Below, piece after piece: positions 11,267 through 21,147 of a stretch of DNA of 64,000 nucleotides (position 1 is its first letter; every line of letters starts with the position of its first letter). The position numbers were made by a program, and so were the translations under genes. The notes under the pieces are model-generated. The model was given only the letters and a program-made list of their open reading frames with translations, was not told where the DNA came from and searched no databases. The stretch comes from Gammaproteobacteria bacterium. GTDB lineage: Bacteria; Pseudomonadota; Gammaproteobacteria; Burkholderiales; Gallionellaceae. The stretch spans positions 1 through 64,000 of the forward strand of contig JAHJNJ010000038.1 of assembly GCA_018820925.1 (NCBI GenBank), written 5' to 3'.

Positions 11267-13066
11267 ATGCGAACTCATTATTGCGGACAACTCAACGTTT
11301 CCAACCTCGGCCAGACCGTCACCTTGTGCGGCTGGGCCCACCGCCGCCGCGACCACGGCGGGGTGATCTTCATCGACCTGCGCGACCGCGAAGGTTTGGC
11401 GCAAGTGGTATGTGATCCCGATCGTGCCGACATGTTTGCCATCGCCGAATCGGTGCGCAACGAATACGTGCTCAAGGTCACCGGCCGCGTGCGCCGCCGT
11501 CCCGAGGGCACCGAGAACAAGAACATCCCCAGCGGAGAAATCGAACTGCTGTGCCATGAAATCGAAGTGCTGAATGTCTCCATTACGCCACCGTTCCAAC
11601 TGGACGACGAGAATCTGTCCGAGAATGTGCGCCTGACCCACCGCGTGATCGACCTGCGCCGGCCGCAGATGCAGAAGAACATGATGCTGCGTTACCAGAC
11701 TGCGCGCGCTTTCCGCCGTTTTCTCGACGGCAAGGGCTTCATCGATATCGAGACGCCGATGCTGACCAAGTCCACGCCGGAAGGCGCGCGCGACTATCTG
11801 GTGCCGTCGCGCGTGCATGCCGGCGAGTTCTTCGCCCTGCCGCAGTCGCCGCAGCTGTTCAAGCAGTTGCTGATGGTGGCGGGCTTCGATCGCTATTACC
11901 AGATCACCAAGTGCTTCCGCGACGAAGACCTGCGTGCCGACCGCCAGCCCGAATTCACCCAGGTGGATATCGAGACATCGTTCCTGACCGAAGAGCAGAT
12001 CATGGAACTGATGGAAGAAATGATCCGCACCGTGTTCAAGGAAGTGCTGAACGTGGCGCTGCCCAATCCGTTCCCGCGCATGAGCTATGCGGAAGCGATG
12101 AACCGTTACGGCTCGGACAAGCCTGATCTGCGCGTGACACTGGAAATCACCGATGTCACAGATGCAGTTAAAGACGTGGGGTTCAAGGTATTCGTTGGTC
12201 CGGCCAATTCGCCGGATGGACGTGTGGCGGCATTGCTCGTGCCGAAGAAAGATGTTGCGCTCACACGCGGCGAAATTGATGAATATGAAAAGCTTGCGAA
12301 AATCTATGGTGCCAAGGGTCTGGCCTACATCAAGGTCAACGACGTAACGCAACTGAACGAAACCGGCCTGCAATCGCCCATCGTGAAGAACTTGCACGAA
12401 GCTGCGCTGAAGACCATCATCGAACGCACCGGCGCGCAAAACGGCGACATCATTTTCTTCGGCGCGGACAAGGCCAAGATCGTCAACGACGCCATGGGCG
12501 CGCTGCGTATCAAGATCGGCCACGAAAAGGGCTACACCAACGGCAAGGCCTGGGAACCGCTGTGGGTGGTGGACTTCCCGATGTTCGAATACGACGACGA
12601 AGGCAAACGCTGGAATGCCTGTCACCACCCGTTCACCGCGCCCAAGGACGAACACCTGTCCATGCTGGAAAGCGATCCGGGCAAGTGTCTGGCCAAGGCC
12701 TACGACCTCGCCCTGAACGGTTCCGAGATCGGCGGCGGCTCGGTGCGTATCCACAAGGAAGCGGTGCAGAGCCAGGTGTTCCGCGCGCTCAACATCGGGG
12801 CGGAAGAAGCGCAGCTCAAGTTCGGTTTCCTGCTGGACGCGCTGCAATACGGCGCGCCCCCGCATGGCGGCCTGGCCTTCGGTCTGGACCGTATCGTCAC
12901 CATGATGACCGGCTCCGAATCTATCCGCGACGTGATCGCCTTCCCCAAGACGCAGCGTGCACAATGCCTGCTGACACAGGCGCCAAGTCCGGTGGATGAA
13001 AAGCAGTTGCGCGAACTGCACATCCGCCTGCGTCAACCGGCGCCGACCGAGCCTCCCAAGGAATAA
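11267..13066 (+). CDS. aspS: Aspartyl-tRNA synthetase (non-discriminating or discriminating type not resolved)
   Basis: Class IIb synthetase of 599 residues, the bacterial length. It has an N-terminal OB-fold anticodon domain starting [10 protein letters not shown], motif 2 ([20 protein letters not shown]), the bacterial GAD insertion domain, and motif 3 ([11 protein letters not shown]). The RNase gene begins 1 nt after its stop. Whether it also charges tRNA(Asn) depends on gatCAB and asnS, which are outside the window. Confidence 0.97.
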   Translation: MRTHYCGQLNVSNLGQTVTLCGWAHRRRDHGGVIFIDLRDREGLAQVVCDPDRADMFAIAESVRNEYVLKVTGRVRRRPEGTENKNIPSGEIELLCHEIEVLNVSITPPFQLDDENLSENVRLTHRVIDLRRPQMQKNMMLRYQTARAFRRFLDGKGFIDIETPMLTKSTPEGARDYLVPSRVHAGEFFALPQSPQLFKQLLMVAGFDRYYQITKCFRDEDLRADRQPEFTQVDIETSFLTEEQIMELMEEMIRTVFKEVLNVALPNPFPRMSYAEAMNRYGSDKPDLRVTLEITDVTDAVKDVGFKVFVGPANSPDGRVAALLVPKKDVALTRGEIDEYEKLAKIYGAKGLAYIKVNDVTQLNETGLQSPIVKNLHEAALKTIIERTGAQNGDIIFFGADKAKIVNDAMGALRIKIGHEKGYTNGKAWEPLWVVDFPMFEYDDEGKRWNACHHPFTAPKDEHLSMLESDPGKCLAKAYDLALNGSEIGGGSVRIHKEAVQSQVFRALNIGAEEAQLKFGFLLDALQYGAPPHGGLAFGLDRIVTMMTGSESIRDVIAFPKTQRAQCLLTQAPSPVDEKQLRELHIRLRQPAPTEPPKE

Positions 13067-13067
13067 C

Positions 13068-13451
13068 ATGCGGCACGTGGTACAAGCACGGTGGTGGCTG
13101 CTGTTCGGCTTGCTGCTGTGCTTGCCGTTTGTGCAGGCACACAGTCTTCACGCCCCTGCAGACGCCACGCCTTCAGCAATTGCCATCTCCGAATTGCCGC
13201 CGGAAGCGCAAGCAACCATGCAACTTATCAGACAGGGCGGCCCCTTTCCTTATCCGCGTGACGGCGTAGTGTTCGGCAACTACGAACGTATCCTGCCGCT
13301 GCAACCACGCGGTCACTACCACGAGTACACTGTTAAAACGCCGGGTGCGCATAATCGTGGCGCGCGGCGCATTGTGTGCGGCGTCGTTCCGGAGTGTTAT
13401 TACAGCGACGATCACTATCGCAGTTTCTACCGTATTACGGAGGGACGCTGA
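13068..13451 (+). CDS. Secreted guanyl-specific ribonuclease (RNase Sa/barnase family)
   Basis: A 127-residue N1/T1-type microbial RNase. A signal peptide (MRHVVQARWWLLFGLLLCLP...VQA) is followed by a domain closely resembling RNase Sa: LPPEA near the start, GPFPYPRDGVVFGN, then the catalytic Glu in HEYTVKTPG (E86), Arg in RGARRI (R101) and His in SDDHYRSF (H116). All three catalytic residues are present, so it should be active. It overlaps the barstar gene (TGATG), the classical toxin-inhibitor order. It sits inside a housekeeping operon between aspS and nudB. Confidence 0.92.
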   Translation: MRHVVQARWWLLFGLLLCLPFVQAHSLHAPADATPSAIAISELPPEAQATMQLIRQGGPFPYPRDGVVFGNYERILPLQPRGHYHEYTVKTPGAHNRGARRIVCGVVPECYYSDDHYRSFYRITEGR

Positions 13452-13825
13452 TGGAAGACTTGTGTTACCTGTTGAAAGATGTGAAGGGTGCAGGTGTATT
13501 CCGGCTCAATTGTTCGCTGGATGCATTGAATGATTCCGTGCAACGGGCCGGTTTTGCTTTCTTCGAAGCAGATCTCGCTACCGCACATGGCAAAGGCGAG
13601 GTGTTGGCGGAAATGGCGCGCGCGATCAAGGCGCCGGACTGGTTTGGCCACAACTGGGACGCGTTGGCCGATGCGCTGGGCGACCTTTCATGGCACGGAG
13701 CGCCGGGATTTGTCCTTTTGTTGCACGGCGAGTATCCCGGCGACGAAGTTCTGGATCGCATCCTCCAATCTACAGTACAGTTCTGGAAGACGCAGGGCAA
13801 AGCATTCTGGGTGTTCTTTGCATAA
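13451..13825 (+). CDS. Barstar-family ribonuclease inhibitor
   Basis: A 124-residue cytoplasmic protein matching barstar. The DWFGHNWDALADAL stretch aligns with the barnase-binding helix, and D70 and D74 correspond to barstar Asp35 and Asp39. Start and stop overlap with both neighbours (TGATG upstream, TAATG downstream), so it is translated together with the RNase it should neutralise. It is about 35 residues longer than B. amyloliquefaciens barstar because of an N-terminal extension, which is common in proteobacterial members. Confidence 0.93.
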   Translation: MEDLCYLLKDVKGAGVFRLNCSLDALNDSVQRAGFAFFEADLATAHGKGEVLAEMARAIKAPDWFGHNWDALADALGDLSWHGAPGFVLLLHGEYPGDEVLDRILQSTVQFWKTQGKAFWVFFA

Positions 13826-14274
13826 TGCAGTCTTTTAAACAACCGGTTTCCGCGCTCGTTGTCATTTACACCCCGGCGCTCGATGTGTTGCTGTTGGAAC
13901 GCGCCGATTTTCCGGGTTATTGGCAATCGGTGACGGGCAGCAGGAATGGCGACGAGACTTTGCGCGAGACCGCGATCCGGGAAGTGAGTGAAGAAACCGG
14001 CCTGGATGCGACGCGCTACGTGCTGACGGACTGGAAGTTGCAGAACGAGTACGAAATTTATCGTCAGTGGATTTATCGCTATCCACCCGGTACCACGCAC
14101 AACACCGAGCATGTGTTCGGTTTGCAACTCCCGCAGCAAGTCGCAGTCCAACTTTCGCCGCGCGAGCACCTGCACTACCAGTGGCTGCCCTGGAATGTGG
14201 CGGCTGAAAAAGTTTTTTCGCCGAGCAACCGAACGGCGATTCTTCAATTACCGGAACGCATTCACCATGGCTGA
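13825..14274 (+). CDS. nudB: Dihydroneopterin triphosphate diphosphatase
   Basis: 149-residue Nudix hydrolase acting in folate synthesis on dihydroneopterin triphosphate. The Nudix box is readable as [22 protein letters not shown], with the family's [11 protein letters not shown] before it and NTEHVFGL after it. Its ATG overlaps the barstar stop (TAATG), and its 3' end overlaps nadA by 8 nt. In many betaproteobacteria nudB directly follows aspS, so the RNase-barstar pair looks inserted into a conserved aspS-nudB order. Confidence 0.92.
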   Translation: MQSFKQPVSALVVIYTPALDVLLLERADFPGYWQSVTGSRNGDETLRETAIREVSEETGLDATRYVLTDWKLQNEYEIYRQWIYRYPPGTTHNTEHVFGLQLPQQVAVQLSPREHLHYQWLPWNVAAEKVFSPSNRTAILQLPERIHHG

Positions 14275-15364
14275 CGACATTATCTCCATTGCCTACGATC
14301 ACCCCGATACCGCACAAACCAGTTGCAGTACCGCGCATGCCTGGGCGAAGAAACCGCGCGAGCCGGAAGCGGCCGAAAAGGCCGAGTTGATCGCACGTAT
14401 CAAACGCCTGCTGAAAGAGCAGGATGCAGTGCTGGTGTCGCATTACTATGTGAATGCCGACCTGCAGGACCTCGCGGAACAGACTGGAGGCATCGTTTCC
14501 GATTCGCTGGATATGGCCAACTTTGGCCACCAGCATCCGGCCAAAACCATCGTGGTGGCGGGTGTGCGCTTCATGGGCGAGACGGCGAAAATTCTGAATC
14601 CGGAAAAACGCGTGCTGATGCCCGACCTCGAAGCGGAGTGCTCGCTCGACCTCGGTTGCCCGGCAGACGAATTCACTGCCTTCTGCGATGCGCATCCGGA
14701 CCGCACCGTGGTCGTGTATGCCAACACCAGCGCCGCGGTGAAGGCGCGCGCCGACTGGATGGTGACCAGTTCCATTGCCCTGCCGGTGGTCAAACATCTC
14801 AAGGAGCAGGGCAAGAAGATTTTGTGGGCGCCGGACCGGCACCTGGGCAATTATGTGCAGGAACAGACGGGTGCCGACATGCTGCTGTGGCAGGGCTCGT
14901 GCATCGTGCATGACGAATACAAAGCCAAAGAGTTGCAGGAAATGAAAGCACAGCATCCGGGCGCACTCGTGCTGGTACATCCGGAGTCGCCGCGCGCCGT
15001 CATCAAACTCGCGGATGTGGTCGGTTCCACCACGCAACTCATCAAGGCCGCGCAGAATTCGTCCGCCAGGGAATTTATCGTTGCCACCGACAATGGCATC
15101 CTGCATAAGATGCGCACCCTGTGCCCGGACAAGATATTCCTTGAAGCGCCCACTGCCGGTGCGGGGGCGAACTGCATCAGTTGCAGCCATTGCCCATGGA
15201 TGGCGATGAACGGGCTGGTCAATCTGGCGCAAGTGCTGGAGCGCGGCAACAACGAAATCCACGTCGACCCGGCCATCATCCCGCGTGCAGTGCTGCCCAT
15301 CCGGCGTATGCTTGATTTCGCGAAGCAGATTAACCTGCCGACACGCGGGATAGGGAATGCGTAA
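14267..15364 (+). CDS. nadA: Quinolinate synthase A
   Basis: [4Fe-4S] enzyme that condenses iminoaspartate with dihydroxyacetone phosphate to quinolinate for NAD synthesis. 365 residues. It has the [16 protein letters not shown] entry motif and [15 protein letters not shown], and cluster ligands are expected among the Cys residues of [17 protein letters not shown] and CISCSHCPW. The partner L-aspartate oxidase gene (nadB) lies 46 kb away in this window. Confidence 0.97.
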   Translation: MADDIISIAYDHPDTAQTSCSTAHAWAKKPREPEAAEKAELIARIKRLLKEQDAVLVSHYYVNADLQDLAEQTGGIVSDSLDMANFGHQHPAKTIVVAGVRFMGETAKILNPEKRVLMPDLEAECSLDLGCPADEFTAFCDAHPDRTVVVYANTSAAVKARADWMVTSSIALPVVKHLKEQGKKILWAPDRHLGNYVQEQTGADMLLWQGSCIVHDEYKAKELQEMKAQHPGALVLVHPESPRAVIKLADVVGSTTQLIKAAQNSSAREFIVATDNGILHKMRTLCPDKIFLEAPTAGAGANCISCSHCPWMAMNGLVNLAQVLERGNNEIHVDPAIIPRAVLPIRRMLDFAKQINLPTRGIGNA

Positions 15365-15424
15365 ACATGCGGCTTCTTCTGTGCGGTCGCGTGGTGGTGA
15401 CTTCAAAATGCAAGGAGCTGTTCT

Positions 15425-16294
15425 GTGAGTAACGAGAAAACACCGGGTTCAGGTGATGATTTGCGTTTACTGGATGACAGAACGATACACGCTGATCGCA
15501 GGCGAAACGAGACTGAATATGTGTCGCCGCAACCCGTCACCGCGTCGGCCGATGCGCAGATCAAAATCGCAACCTACAATATCCACAAGGGGTTTTCACA
15601 ATTCAATCGCCGCATGGTAATCCACGAGTTGCGCGAACGTTTGCGCGAACTGGGTGCGGACATCGTGTTTCTGCAGGAAGTGCAGGGCGAGCATTTGCAT
15701 CACCGGGAGCGCCATACGGATTATCCCACTGTGCCGCAACATGAATTCCTGGCCGATGAATTCTGGGCGCACCATGCCTATGGAATGAATGCAGTGTATG
15801 ACGAAGGGCATCACGGTAATGCCATCCTGAGCCGCTTTCCCATCGTGCAGTCTTCAAACAGGGATGTTTCCGCTCACCGCTTCGAGAGCCGCGGTTTGCT
15901 GCACAGCGAGGTGGAGATCGGCGGGCAGCGGGTGCATTGTCTTTGCGCGCACTTCGGACTGTTCGCCAATGGAAGGCGCGAGCAGACCGGCACGCTGGTC
16001 GAATATGTGTTGGGCGAGATACCTGCCGATGCGCCGCTGCTCATTGCGGGCGACTTCAACGACTGGCGCAACCAGTTGAGCAGTACGCTGGCAGACCAGT
16101 TGGATGTGCATGACGTGTTCGATCTGCAAAAGGGTAAACCGGCGCGCAGCTACCCATCGAGGGTGCCGCTGTTCCGCCTGGATCGGATTTATGTGCGCGG
16201 CTTCAGCGTGCAGCAATGCGATGTACACATCGGCGGGAAATGGCTGCGCCTGTCCGACCACGCAGCACTATCGGTTCAATTGAAAAAATCATGA
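15425..16294 (+). CDS. Endonuclease/exonuclease/phosphatase (EEP) family protein
   Basis: 289-residue member of the exonuclease III/sphingomyelinase-like metal-dependent phosphodiesterases. Motifs: ATYNIHKG, VFLQEV (metal-binding Glu), GDFNDW and LSDHAALSV. The GTG start at 15425 is preceded by AAGGAG. Its stop overlaps the ATG of the downstream phospholipase D gene (ATGA), and this EEP-ClsB pairing is common. Substrate could be a phospholipid or nucleic acid; its association with clsB makes a membrane-lipid role plausible (inference). Confidence 0.88.
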   Translation: MSNEKTPGSGDDLRLLDDRTIHADRRRNETEYVSPQPVTASADAQIKIATYNIHKGFSQFNRRMVIHELRERLRELGADIVFLQEVQGEHLHHRERHTDYPTVPQHEFLADEFWAHHAYGMNAVYDEGHHGNAILSRFPIVQSSNRDVSAHRFESRGLLHSEVEIGGQRVHCLCAHFGLFANGRREQTGTLVEYVLGEIPADAPLLIAGDFNDWRNQLSSTLADQLDVHDVFDLQKGKPARSYPSRVPLFRLDRIYVRGFSVQQCDVHIGGKWLRLSDHAALSVQLKKS

Positions 16295-17457
16295 ATCGCA
16301 CCCATCGCGTTTCCGGCAATGAACTGATGTTGCTGCAAAACGGTTTGGTATTCTTCCCGCAACTGTGCGCGGATATCAATGCTGCTCAACATTCCGTTTA
16401 TCTGGAGACGTATATTTTTGCCGCTGACGAAACCGGACATCTGGTCGCGGAAGCGTTGCGGCATGCCGCAGAACGCGGTGTGACGGTGCGGGTATTGCTG
16501 GATGGTTTCGGTTCGGCGGAATTGCCGGTGCCTTTTTTGGAAGGTCTGCGCAAATTCGGGGTGGAGGTGCAATGGTTCAGGCGCGAGATTTCTCCCTTTA
16601 CCATGAGTCGCAGCCGGATGCGGCGTCTGCGTCGCATGCATCGCAAAATGGCGGTGATAGACGGTGAAGTGGCCTTCGTGGGCGGAATCAATATTCTCAA
16701 TGACATCCCGGCGAAACTGGACTTCGATGCCCCGCGCCTGGATTACGCGGTGCGGGTACAGGGTGAACTGGCGGGCGAGGTGCATGCGGCCATGCAGCGT
16801 CTATGGGAGATGGTTTCATGGGCCGCGTTTCGCAAGCGGATCAGGGAAAAAGGTTGGCGCAAGTATCGGATCAAGCCTCGCCGGGATTCCAATGTGCAGT
16901 TGTTGCTGCGCGACAACGTGCGGCACCGGCGCGATATCGAGCGCGCTTACCTGACCGCCATCGCGGGTGCAAAACGCGAAGTCATCGTTGCCAACGCGTA
17001 TTTCTTGCCCGGCCGGCTGTTCATGCGCACCCTGGTGCATACGGCGCAGCGCGGTGTGCGCGTGGTGCTGCTGTTGCAAGGCAAAGTGGAATATCGTTTG
17101 CAGCATTACGCCACGCTTGCGATGTACGGGCGGCTGCTGGCTGCGGGAGTGGAAATATACGAATATCATGCCAGTTTTCTGCATGCAAAAGTCGCGGTGG
17201 TCGATGGCGAGTGGGCGACGGTGGGTTCGTTCAATATCGATCCGTTCAGCCTGCTGCTGGCGCGCGAGGCGAACCTGGTCGTAAACGACAAGGCCTTTGC
17301 CGGGGCGTTGCGCAGCAGCCTCCGGACCGCCATCGACCGTGACGGGAAGCGCGTCGAATTCGAACGGGCCAATTTTTTTACGCGTATTCTGGCGCGCATG
17401 AGTTACGGGTTGATACGCTTCATCATCGGCGTGTTGGGTATTGCCAAAAGACACTAA
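16291..17457 (+). CDS. clsB: Cardiolipin synthase B-type phospholipase D
   Basis: 388-residue PLD-superfamily protein with two HKD motifs (HRKMAVIDG and HAKVAVVDG), each followed by an asparagine-containing GGINILND or GSFNIDP stretch. No N-terminal membrane segment is seen, as expected for ClsB rather than ClsA, though a C-terminal hydrophobic stretch (YGLIRFIIGVLGIA) may anchor it. It is coupled to the EEP gene by ATGA. Confidence 0.92.
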   Translation: MNRTHRVSGNELMLLQNGLVFFPQLCADINAAQHSVYLETYIFAADETGHLVAEALRHAAERGVTVRVLLDGFGSAELPVPFLEGLRKFGVEVQWFRREISPFTMSRSRMRRLRRMHRKMAVIDGEVAFVGGINILNDIPAKLDFDAPRLDYAVRVQGELAGEVHAAMQRLWEMVSWAAFRKRIREKGWRKYRIKPRRDSNVQLLLRDNVRHRRDIERAYLTAIAGAKREVIVANAYFLPGRLFMRTLVHTAQRGVRVVLLLQGKVEYRLQHYATLAMYGRLLAAGVEIYEYHASFLHAKVAVVDGEWATVGSFNIDPFSLLLAREANLVVNDKAFAGALRSSLRTAIDRDGKRVEFERANFFTRILARMSYGLIRFIIGVLGIAKRH

Positions 17458-17466
17458 TGACCGGAA

Positions 17467-17495
17467 TTGACACTATATTGAAGCGCGCGGAGAAT
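17467..17495 (+). promoter_or_regulatory. Probable sigma-70 promoter of glgP-glk
   Basis: A perfect TTGACA (17467-17472), a 17-nt spacer, then GAGAAT (17490-17495, 4 of 6 matches). It lies in the 95-nt gap upstream of glgP. Confidence 0.5.
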
Positions 17496-17552
17496 CAACG
17501 AAGGGACTCGCAACACTTCGATTAGACGCGCGCACAACCAATGGGGGGAGCG

Positions 17553-20042
17553 ATGAATAGCAAAGCGACACCGCAACATCGAAATGCGGGTATGAGCAAA
17601 GAGGCGATCGAGGTCGCGCTCGGCGATCACCTGATCTATACCAGCAGCAAATACCACACCGATGCCACCACCCATGACTGGTTCCAGATTACCGCGCTGA
17701 CCGTGCGCGACCGTCTGGTCGAGCGCTGGATGGAAACCATGCAGCGCTATTACGAGCAGGACGCCAGGCGCACGTATTACCTTTCGCTCGAATTCCTGAT
17801 GGGACGCACGCTCAGCAACGCCATGCTCAATCTGGAGATACAGGAGCAATGCAAGACGGCCCTGTACGAACTGGGGCAGGAATTCGAAAAAGTTGCGGAG
17901 ATCGAAGCAGATGCCGCGCTGGGCAACGGCGGTCTCGGGCGTTTGGCGGCCTGTTTCCTCGACTCCATGGCGACGCTTGACCTGCCTTGCTACGGCTACG
18001 GCATCCGCTATGAATACGGCATGTTCCGCCAGAGCATCGAAAACGGCATACAGATGGAACATCCGGACAACTGGTTGCGTTACGGCAATCCGTGGGAGTT
18101 CCCGCGTCCGGAACTGCTCTATCCGGTCAAGTTTTTCGGGCGCGTGGTGGAGTACAAGCACGAGGACGGTCTGGTGCGGCACCACTGGGTGGAAACCGAC
18201 GATGTGATGGCGATGGGCTACGACACGCCGGTTCCCGGTTACGGCGGCAAGACCGTCAACAACATGCGGCTATGGGCGGCCAAATCGTCGCGCGATTTCG
18301 ATTTACGGTATTTCAACCAGGGTAATTACATCCAGGCAGTCGCCGACAAGAACGAATCGGAAAACCTGTCCAAGGTGTTGTACCCGAACGACACCACCGA
18401 GGTGGGACGCGAGCTGCGCCTGAAACAGCAATATTTTTTCGTCAGTGCGTCGTTGCAGGATATGTTGTTCCGTTACAAGAAGAACCACCAGAGCTGGGCA
18501 GAATTGCCGGCCAAACTGGCCGTGCAGTTGAACGACACCCACCCTTCCATTGCCATCGCCGAGATGATGCGCCTGATGGTGGATGTCCATCACCAGACCT
18601 GGGACGAGGCGTGGAGTATGACCACCCGGATATTTTCCTATACCAATCACACGCTGATGCCGGAAGCGCTGGAAACCTGGCCGGTGGCAATGTTCGAGAG
18701 CATGTTGCCGCGCCACCTGCAGATCATCTATGAGATCAACCACCGCTTCTTGCAGCAGGTGATGCATCATTTCCCCGGCGACGGCGAATTGCTGCAGCGC
18801 CTGTCCATCATCGACGAGCGCGGCGGGCGCCGTGTGCGCATGTCGCATCTCGCCATCGTCGGCAGCCATGCGGTGAACGGGGTTGCCGCGTTGCACACCG
18901 AGTTGATGAAACGCACCATATTTGCCGATTTCGAACGCGTCACGCCGGGCAAGATCATCAACATTACCAACGGTGTCACCCCGCGCCGCTGGCTGAACCA
19001 GGCCAACCCTGCCTTGGCCAAACTGATTACGGAACGTATCGGCAAAAGTTGGCTGACCGATCTTGACCAGTTGCGCAAACTGCGTGATTTTGCCGATGAA
19101 AAAACATTTCAGCAGCAGTTCAGCGCCGTCAAGCAAGGTAACAAGGAGTGCCTCGCAGGGTTGATATACACACGGCTTGGAATCGAGGTCGATCCTGCTT
19201 CGCTGTTCGACATTCAAATCAAGCGCATTCACGAGTACAAACGGCAATTACTCAATCTGCTGCACGTCATCACGCTGTATAACCGCATTCGCTGCGGCAC
19301 ACATCCCGACATTGTGCCGCGCACCGTCATCATCGCGGGCAAGGCGGCACCCGGCTATGCGATGGCCAAGCTCATCATCCGGCTCATCAACGATGTTGCC
19401 GACATCGTCAACAACGACCAGCAGGTCGGTGGCAAGCTGAAGCTGGTGTTTATCCCGAATTACGATGTATCCAATGCCGAGCGCATCATTCCGGCGGCCG
19501 ATCTGTCCGAACAGATATCCACAGCCGGGACCGAGGCATCGGGCACGGGAAACATGAAGCTGGCGCTCAACGGGGCGCTCACGATAGGCACGCTGGACGG
19601 CGCGAACGTCGAAATACGCGAAGAAGTGGGTGCGGAGAATTTCTTTCTGTTCGGACTCAACGCCGAGGAAGTGGAGGCAATGCATCGTCAGGGCTACGAT
19701 CCGTTGACTTACTACAACGGCAATGACGAATTGAAGCGGACGCTCTACATGATTTCTTCCGGATTTTTCTGTCCCGACGAGACGACGCGTTACAGTGAAA
19801 TCGTCGATATGCTGCTCAAGCATGGCGACGGTTATTTGTTGCTGGCGGACTACGCTTCCTACGTCGCCTGCCAGGAAAAAGTGGACGAGTTGTATCGCGA
19901 TCCGAAGGAATGGACGAAACGCGCCATCCTCAATGTCGCCGGCATGGGCAGGTTTTCCAGTGATCGCACCATCCGCGAATATGCGGAACGCGTCTGGCAT
20001 GTTGCGCCGATCGAGCCAACGAACAATACGCCCATCCCATGA
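17553..20042 (+). CDS. glgP: Glycogen/maltodextrin phosphorylase
   Basis: Releases glucose-1-phosphate from alpha-1,4-glucans. 829 residues, the normal length. Landmarks are the N-terminal YYLSLEFLMGRTLSNAM, EADAALGNGGLGRLAACFLDS, VQLNDTHPSIA, IKRIHEYKRQ and the pyridoxal-phosphate region with the Schiff-base lysine in ASGTGNMKLALNG. The start at 17553 follows GGGGGGAG; an ATG 12 nt upstream (17541) has no spacer for a ribosome-binding site. glk overlaps the stop (ATGA), so glucan breakdown and glucose phosphorylation are coupled. Confidence 0.97.
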   Translation: MNSKATPQHRNAGMSKEAIEVALGDHLIYTSSKYHTDATTHDWFQITALTVRDRLVERWMETMQRYYEQDARRTYYLSLEFLMGRTLSNAMLNLEIQEQCKTALYELGQEFEKVAEIEADAALGNGGLGRLAACFLDSMATLDLPCYGYGIRYEYGMFRQSIENGIQMEHPDNWLRYGNPWEFPRPELLYPVKFFGRVVEYKHEDGLVRHHWVETDDVMAMGYDTPVPGYGGKTVNNMRLWAAKSSRDFDLRYFNQGNYIQAVADKNESENLSKVLYPNDTTEVGRELRLKQQYFFVSASLQDMLFRYKKNHQSWAELPAKLAVQLNDTHPSIAIAEMMRLMVDVHHQTWDEAWSMTTRIFSYTNHTLMPEALETWPVAMFESMLPRHLQIIYEINHRFLQQVMHHFPGDGELLQRLSIIDERGGRRVRMSHLAIVGSHAVNGVAALHTELMKRTIFADFERVTPGKIINITNGVTPRRWLNQANPALAKLITERIGKSWLTDLDQLRKLRDFADEKTFQQQFSAVKQGNKECLAGLIYTRLGIEVDPASLFDIQIKRIHEYKRQLLNLLHVITLYNRIRCGTHPDIVPRTVIIAGKAAPGYAMAKLIIRLINDVADIVNNDQQVGGKLKLVFIPNYDVSNAERIIPAADLSEQISTAGTEASGTGNMKLALNGALTIGTLDGANVEIREEVGAENFFLFGLNAEEVEAMHRQGYDPLTYYNGNDELKRTLYMISSGFFCPDETTRYSEIVDMLLKHGDGYLLLADYASYVACQEKVDELYRDPKEWTKRAILNVAGMGRFSSDRTIREYAERVWHVAPIEPTNNTPIP

Positions 20043-21019
20043 GCAGGGTTGTCGCGGGCGACATTGGAGGAACCAAGACGCGGCTGGCGGTTGCCGAAGT
20101 CATCGGCAATCAGGTGCGCGTTGAGCGTGAGGTCAGCTATCCCAGCCGCGACTTTGCCACCTTTGAAACCTTGGTGGCGGACTTTCTGGCCGGCGTGCAG
20201 GCCCCTGCCCATGCGGCATTCGGCATTGCCGGGCCGGTTCTGGACGGGGCGGTGCGCACCACCAATCTGCCCTGGTATATCGAAGCCGATGTTTTGCGCC
20301 AACGCTTCGGTTTCCAGTCCTGCACATTGCTCAACGATCTGGAAGCAACCGCTTACGGGCTTCCGGCTTTGGGGAGTGAGGATCTGCTGACCTTGCAGGC
20401 AGGCGAGGCCAATGCAAGCGGTAACGCGGCCATTATCGCTGCCGGTACCGGACTGGGTGAAGCAGGGATGTACTGGGACGGTCACGGGCACCATCCTTAT
20501 GCAACCGAGGGCGGGCACACCGGTTTCAGCCCGCAGTCGGAACTGGAAATCGCATTGTTGCGACACCTGCAATTGCGTTATGAACATGTGAGCTGGGAAC
20601 GTGTGGTTTCCGGCATGGGGCTGGTCAACGTGCACGATTTCTTGCGCGCTTATCGCACAGTTGCAGCGCCGCAATGGCAAACGGATGAGATGCGCGAGAA
20701 CGATACGGCGGCGGTCATTTCACGCGCGGCGCTGGATGGAAAAGACGATATCTGTATCGAAGCGCTGGAGCTCTTTGTGCAGCTTTACGGTGCGGAGGCC
20801 GGCAATCTCGCATTGAAGACCATGAGCCGCGGCGGACTGTATGTGGGCGGCGGCATTGCGCCCAAGATATTGCCGATATTCCAGCGCGGCATCTTCATGC
20901 AGTCCTTCCTGAACAAAGGCCGCATGCGCTCCTTGCTGGAGACCATGCCGGTGCGGGTAATTCTGAACGACCGGGTTGCGTTATACGGCCCTGCACTCTG
21001 CGCTGCCGGTAAGGTCTAA
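20039..21019 (+). CDS. glk: Glucokinase
   Basis: 326-residue hexokinase of the bacterial glucokinase family. It has the N-terminal ATP-binding GDIGGTKTRLA, LLNDLEATAYGL with the catalytic Asp, AGTGLGEAGM, TEGGHTGFSP and GGGIAPKILP. It phosphorylates free glucose left from glycogen and maltodextrin use. Overlaps glgP by 4 nt. Its stop is immediately followed by an NtrC-like dyad and the sigma-54-type promoter of the next region. Confidence 0.96.
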   Translation: MSRVVAGDIGGTKTRLAVAEVIGNQVRVEREVSYPSRDFATFETLVADFLAGVQAPAHAAFGIAGPVLDGAVRTTNLPWYIEADVLRQRFGFQSCTLLNDLEATAYGLPALGSEDLLTLQAGEANASGNAAIIAAGTGLGEAGMYWDGHGHHPYATEGGHTGFSPQSELEIALLRHLQLRYEHVSWERVVSGMGLVNVHDFLRAYRTVAAPQWQTDEMRENDTAAVISRAALDGKDDICIEALELFVQLYGAEAGNLALKTMSRGGLYVGGGIAPKILPIFQRGIFMQSFLNKGRMRSLLETMPVRVILNDRVALYGPALCAAGKV

Positions 21020-21036
21020 TGCGCAGCATTGGTGCA
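21020..21036. promoter_or_regulatory. NtrC-like binding site (weak)
   Basis: TGCGCAGCATTGGTGCA has the 17-nt frame of the NtrC consensus TGCACYA-N3-TGGTGCA. The right half is perfect and the left half matches 4 of 7. It is about 100 bp upstream of the sigma-54-type promoter, a normal enhancer distance. A further TGGTGCG half-site lies at 21069-21075. Confidence 0.25.
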
Positions 21037-21120
21037 TCTGCGACATTGGGGTGCGCGATTGATCCTGGTGGTGCGACATGCAGAAATCCACAATCCTTTC
21101 CAAATCAACATCATTCCGGG

Positions 21121-21137
21121 CTGGCATGACGCTTGCT
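21121..21137 (+). promoter_or_regulatory. Sigma-54 (RpoN) promoter
   Basis: CTGGCATGACGCTTGCT matches YTGGCACG-N4-TTGCW with one mismatch (T for C in the -24 box). The invariant GG and GC doublets are correctly spaced. Predicted start is near 21148. Downstream come a short C-rich stretch and a terminator at 21206-21235, then the ABC exporter. Confidence 0.55.
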
Positions 21138-21147
21138 GAATAGCTGG

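Noticed and set aside
11108-13069. 653-codon open frame antisense to aspS
   Set aside because: aspS is complete on the plus strand; the antisense frame has only shadow composition.
13862-15406. 514-codon open frame antisense to nudB/nadA
   Set aside because: Both plus-strand genes are secure; this is a mirror frame.
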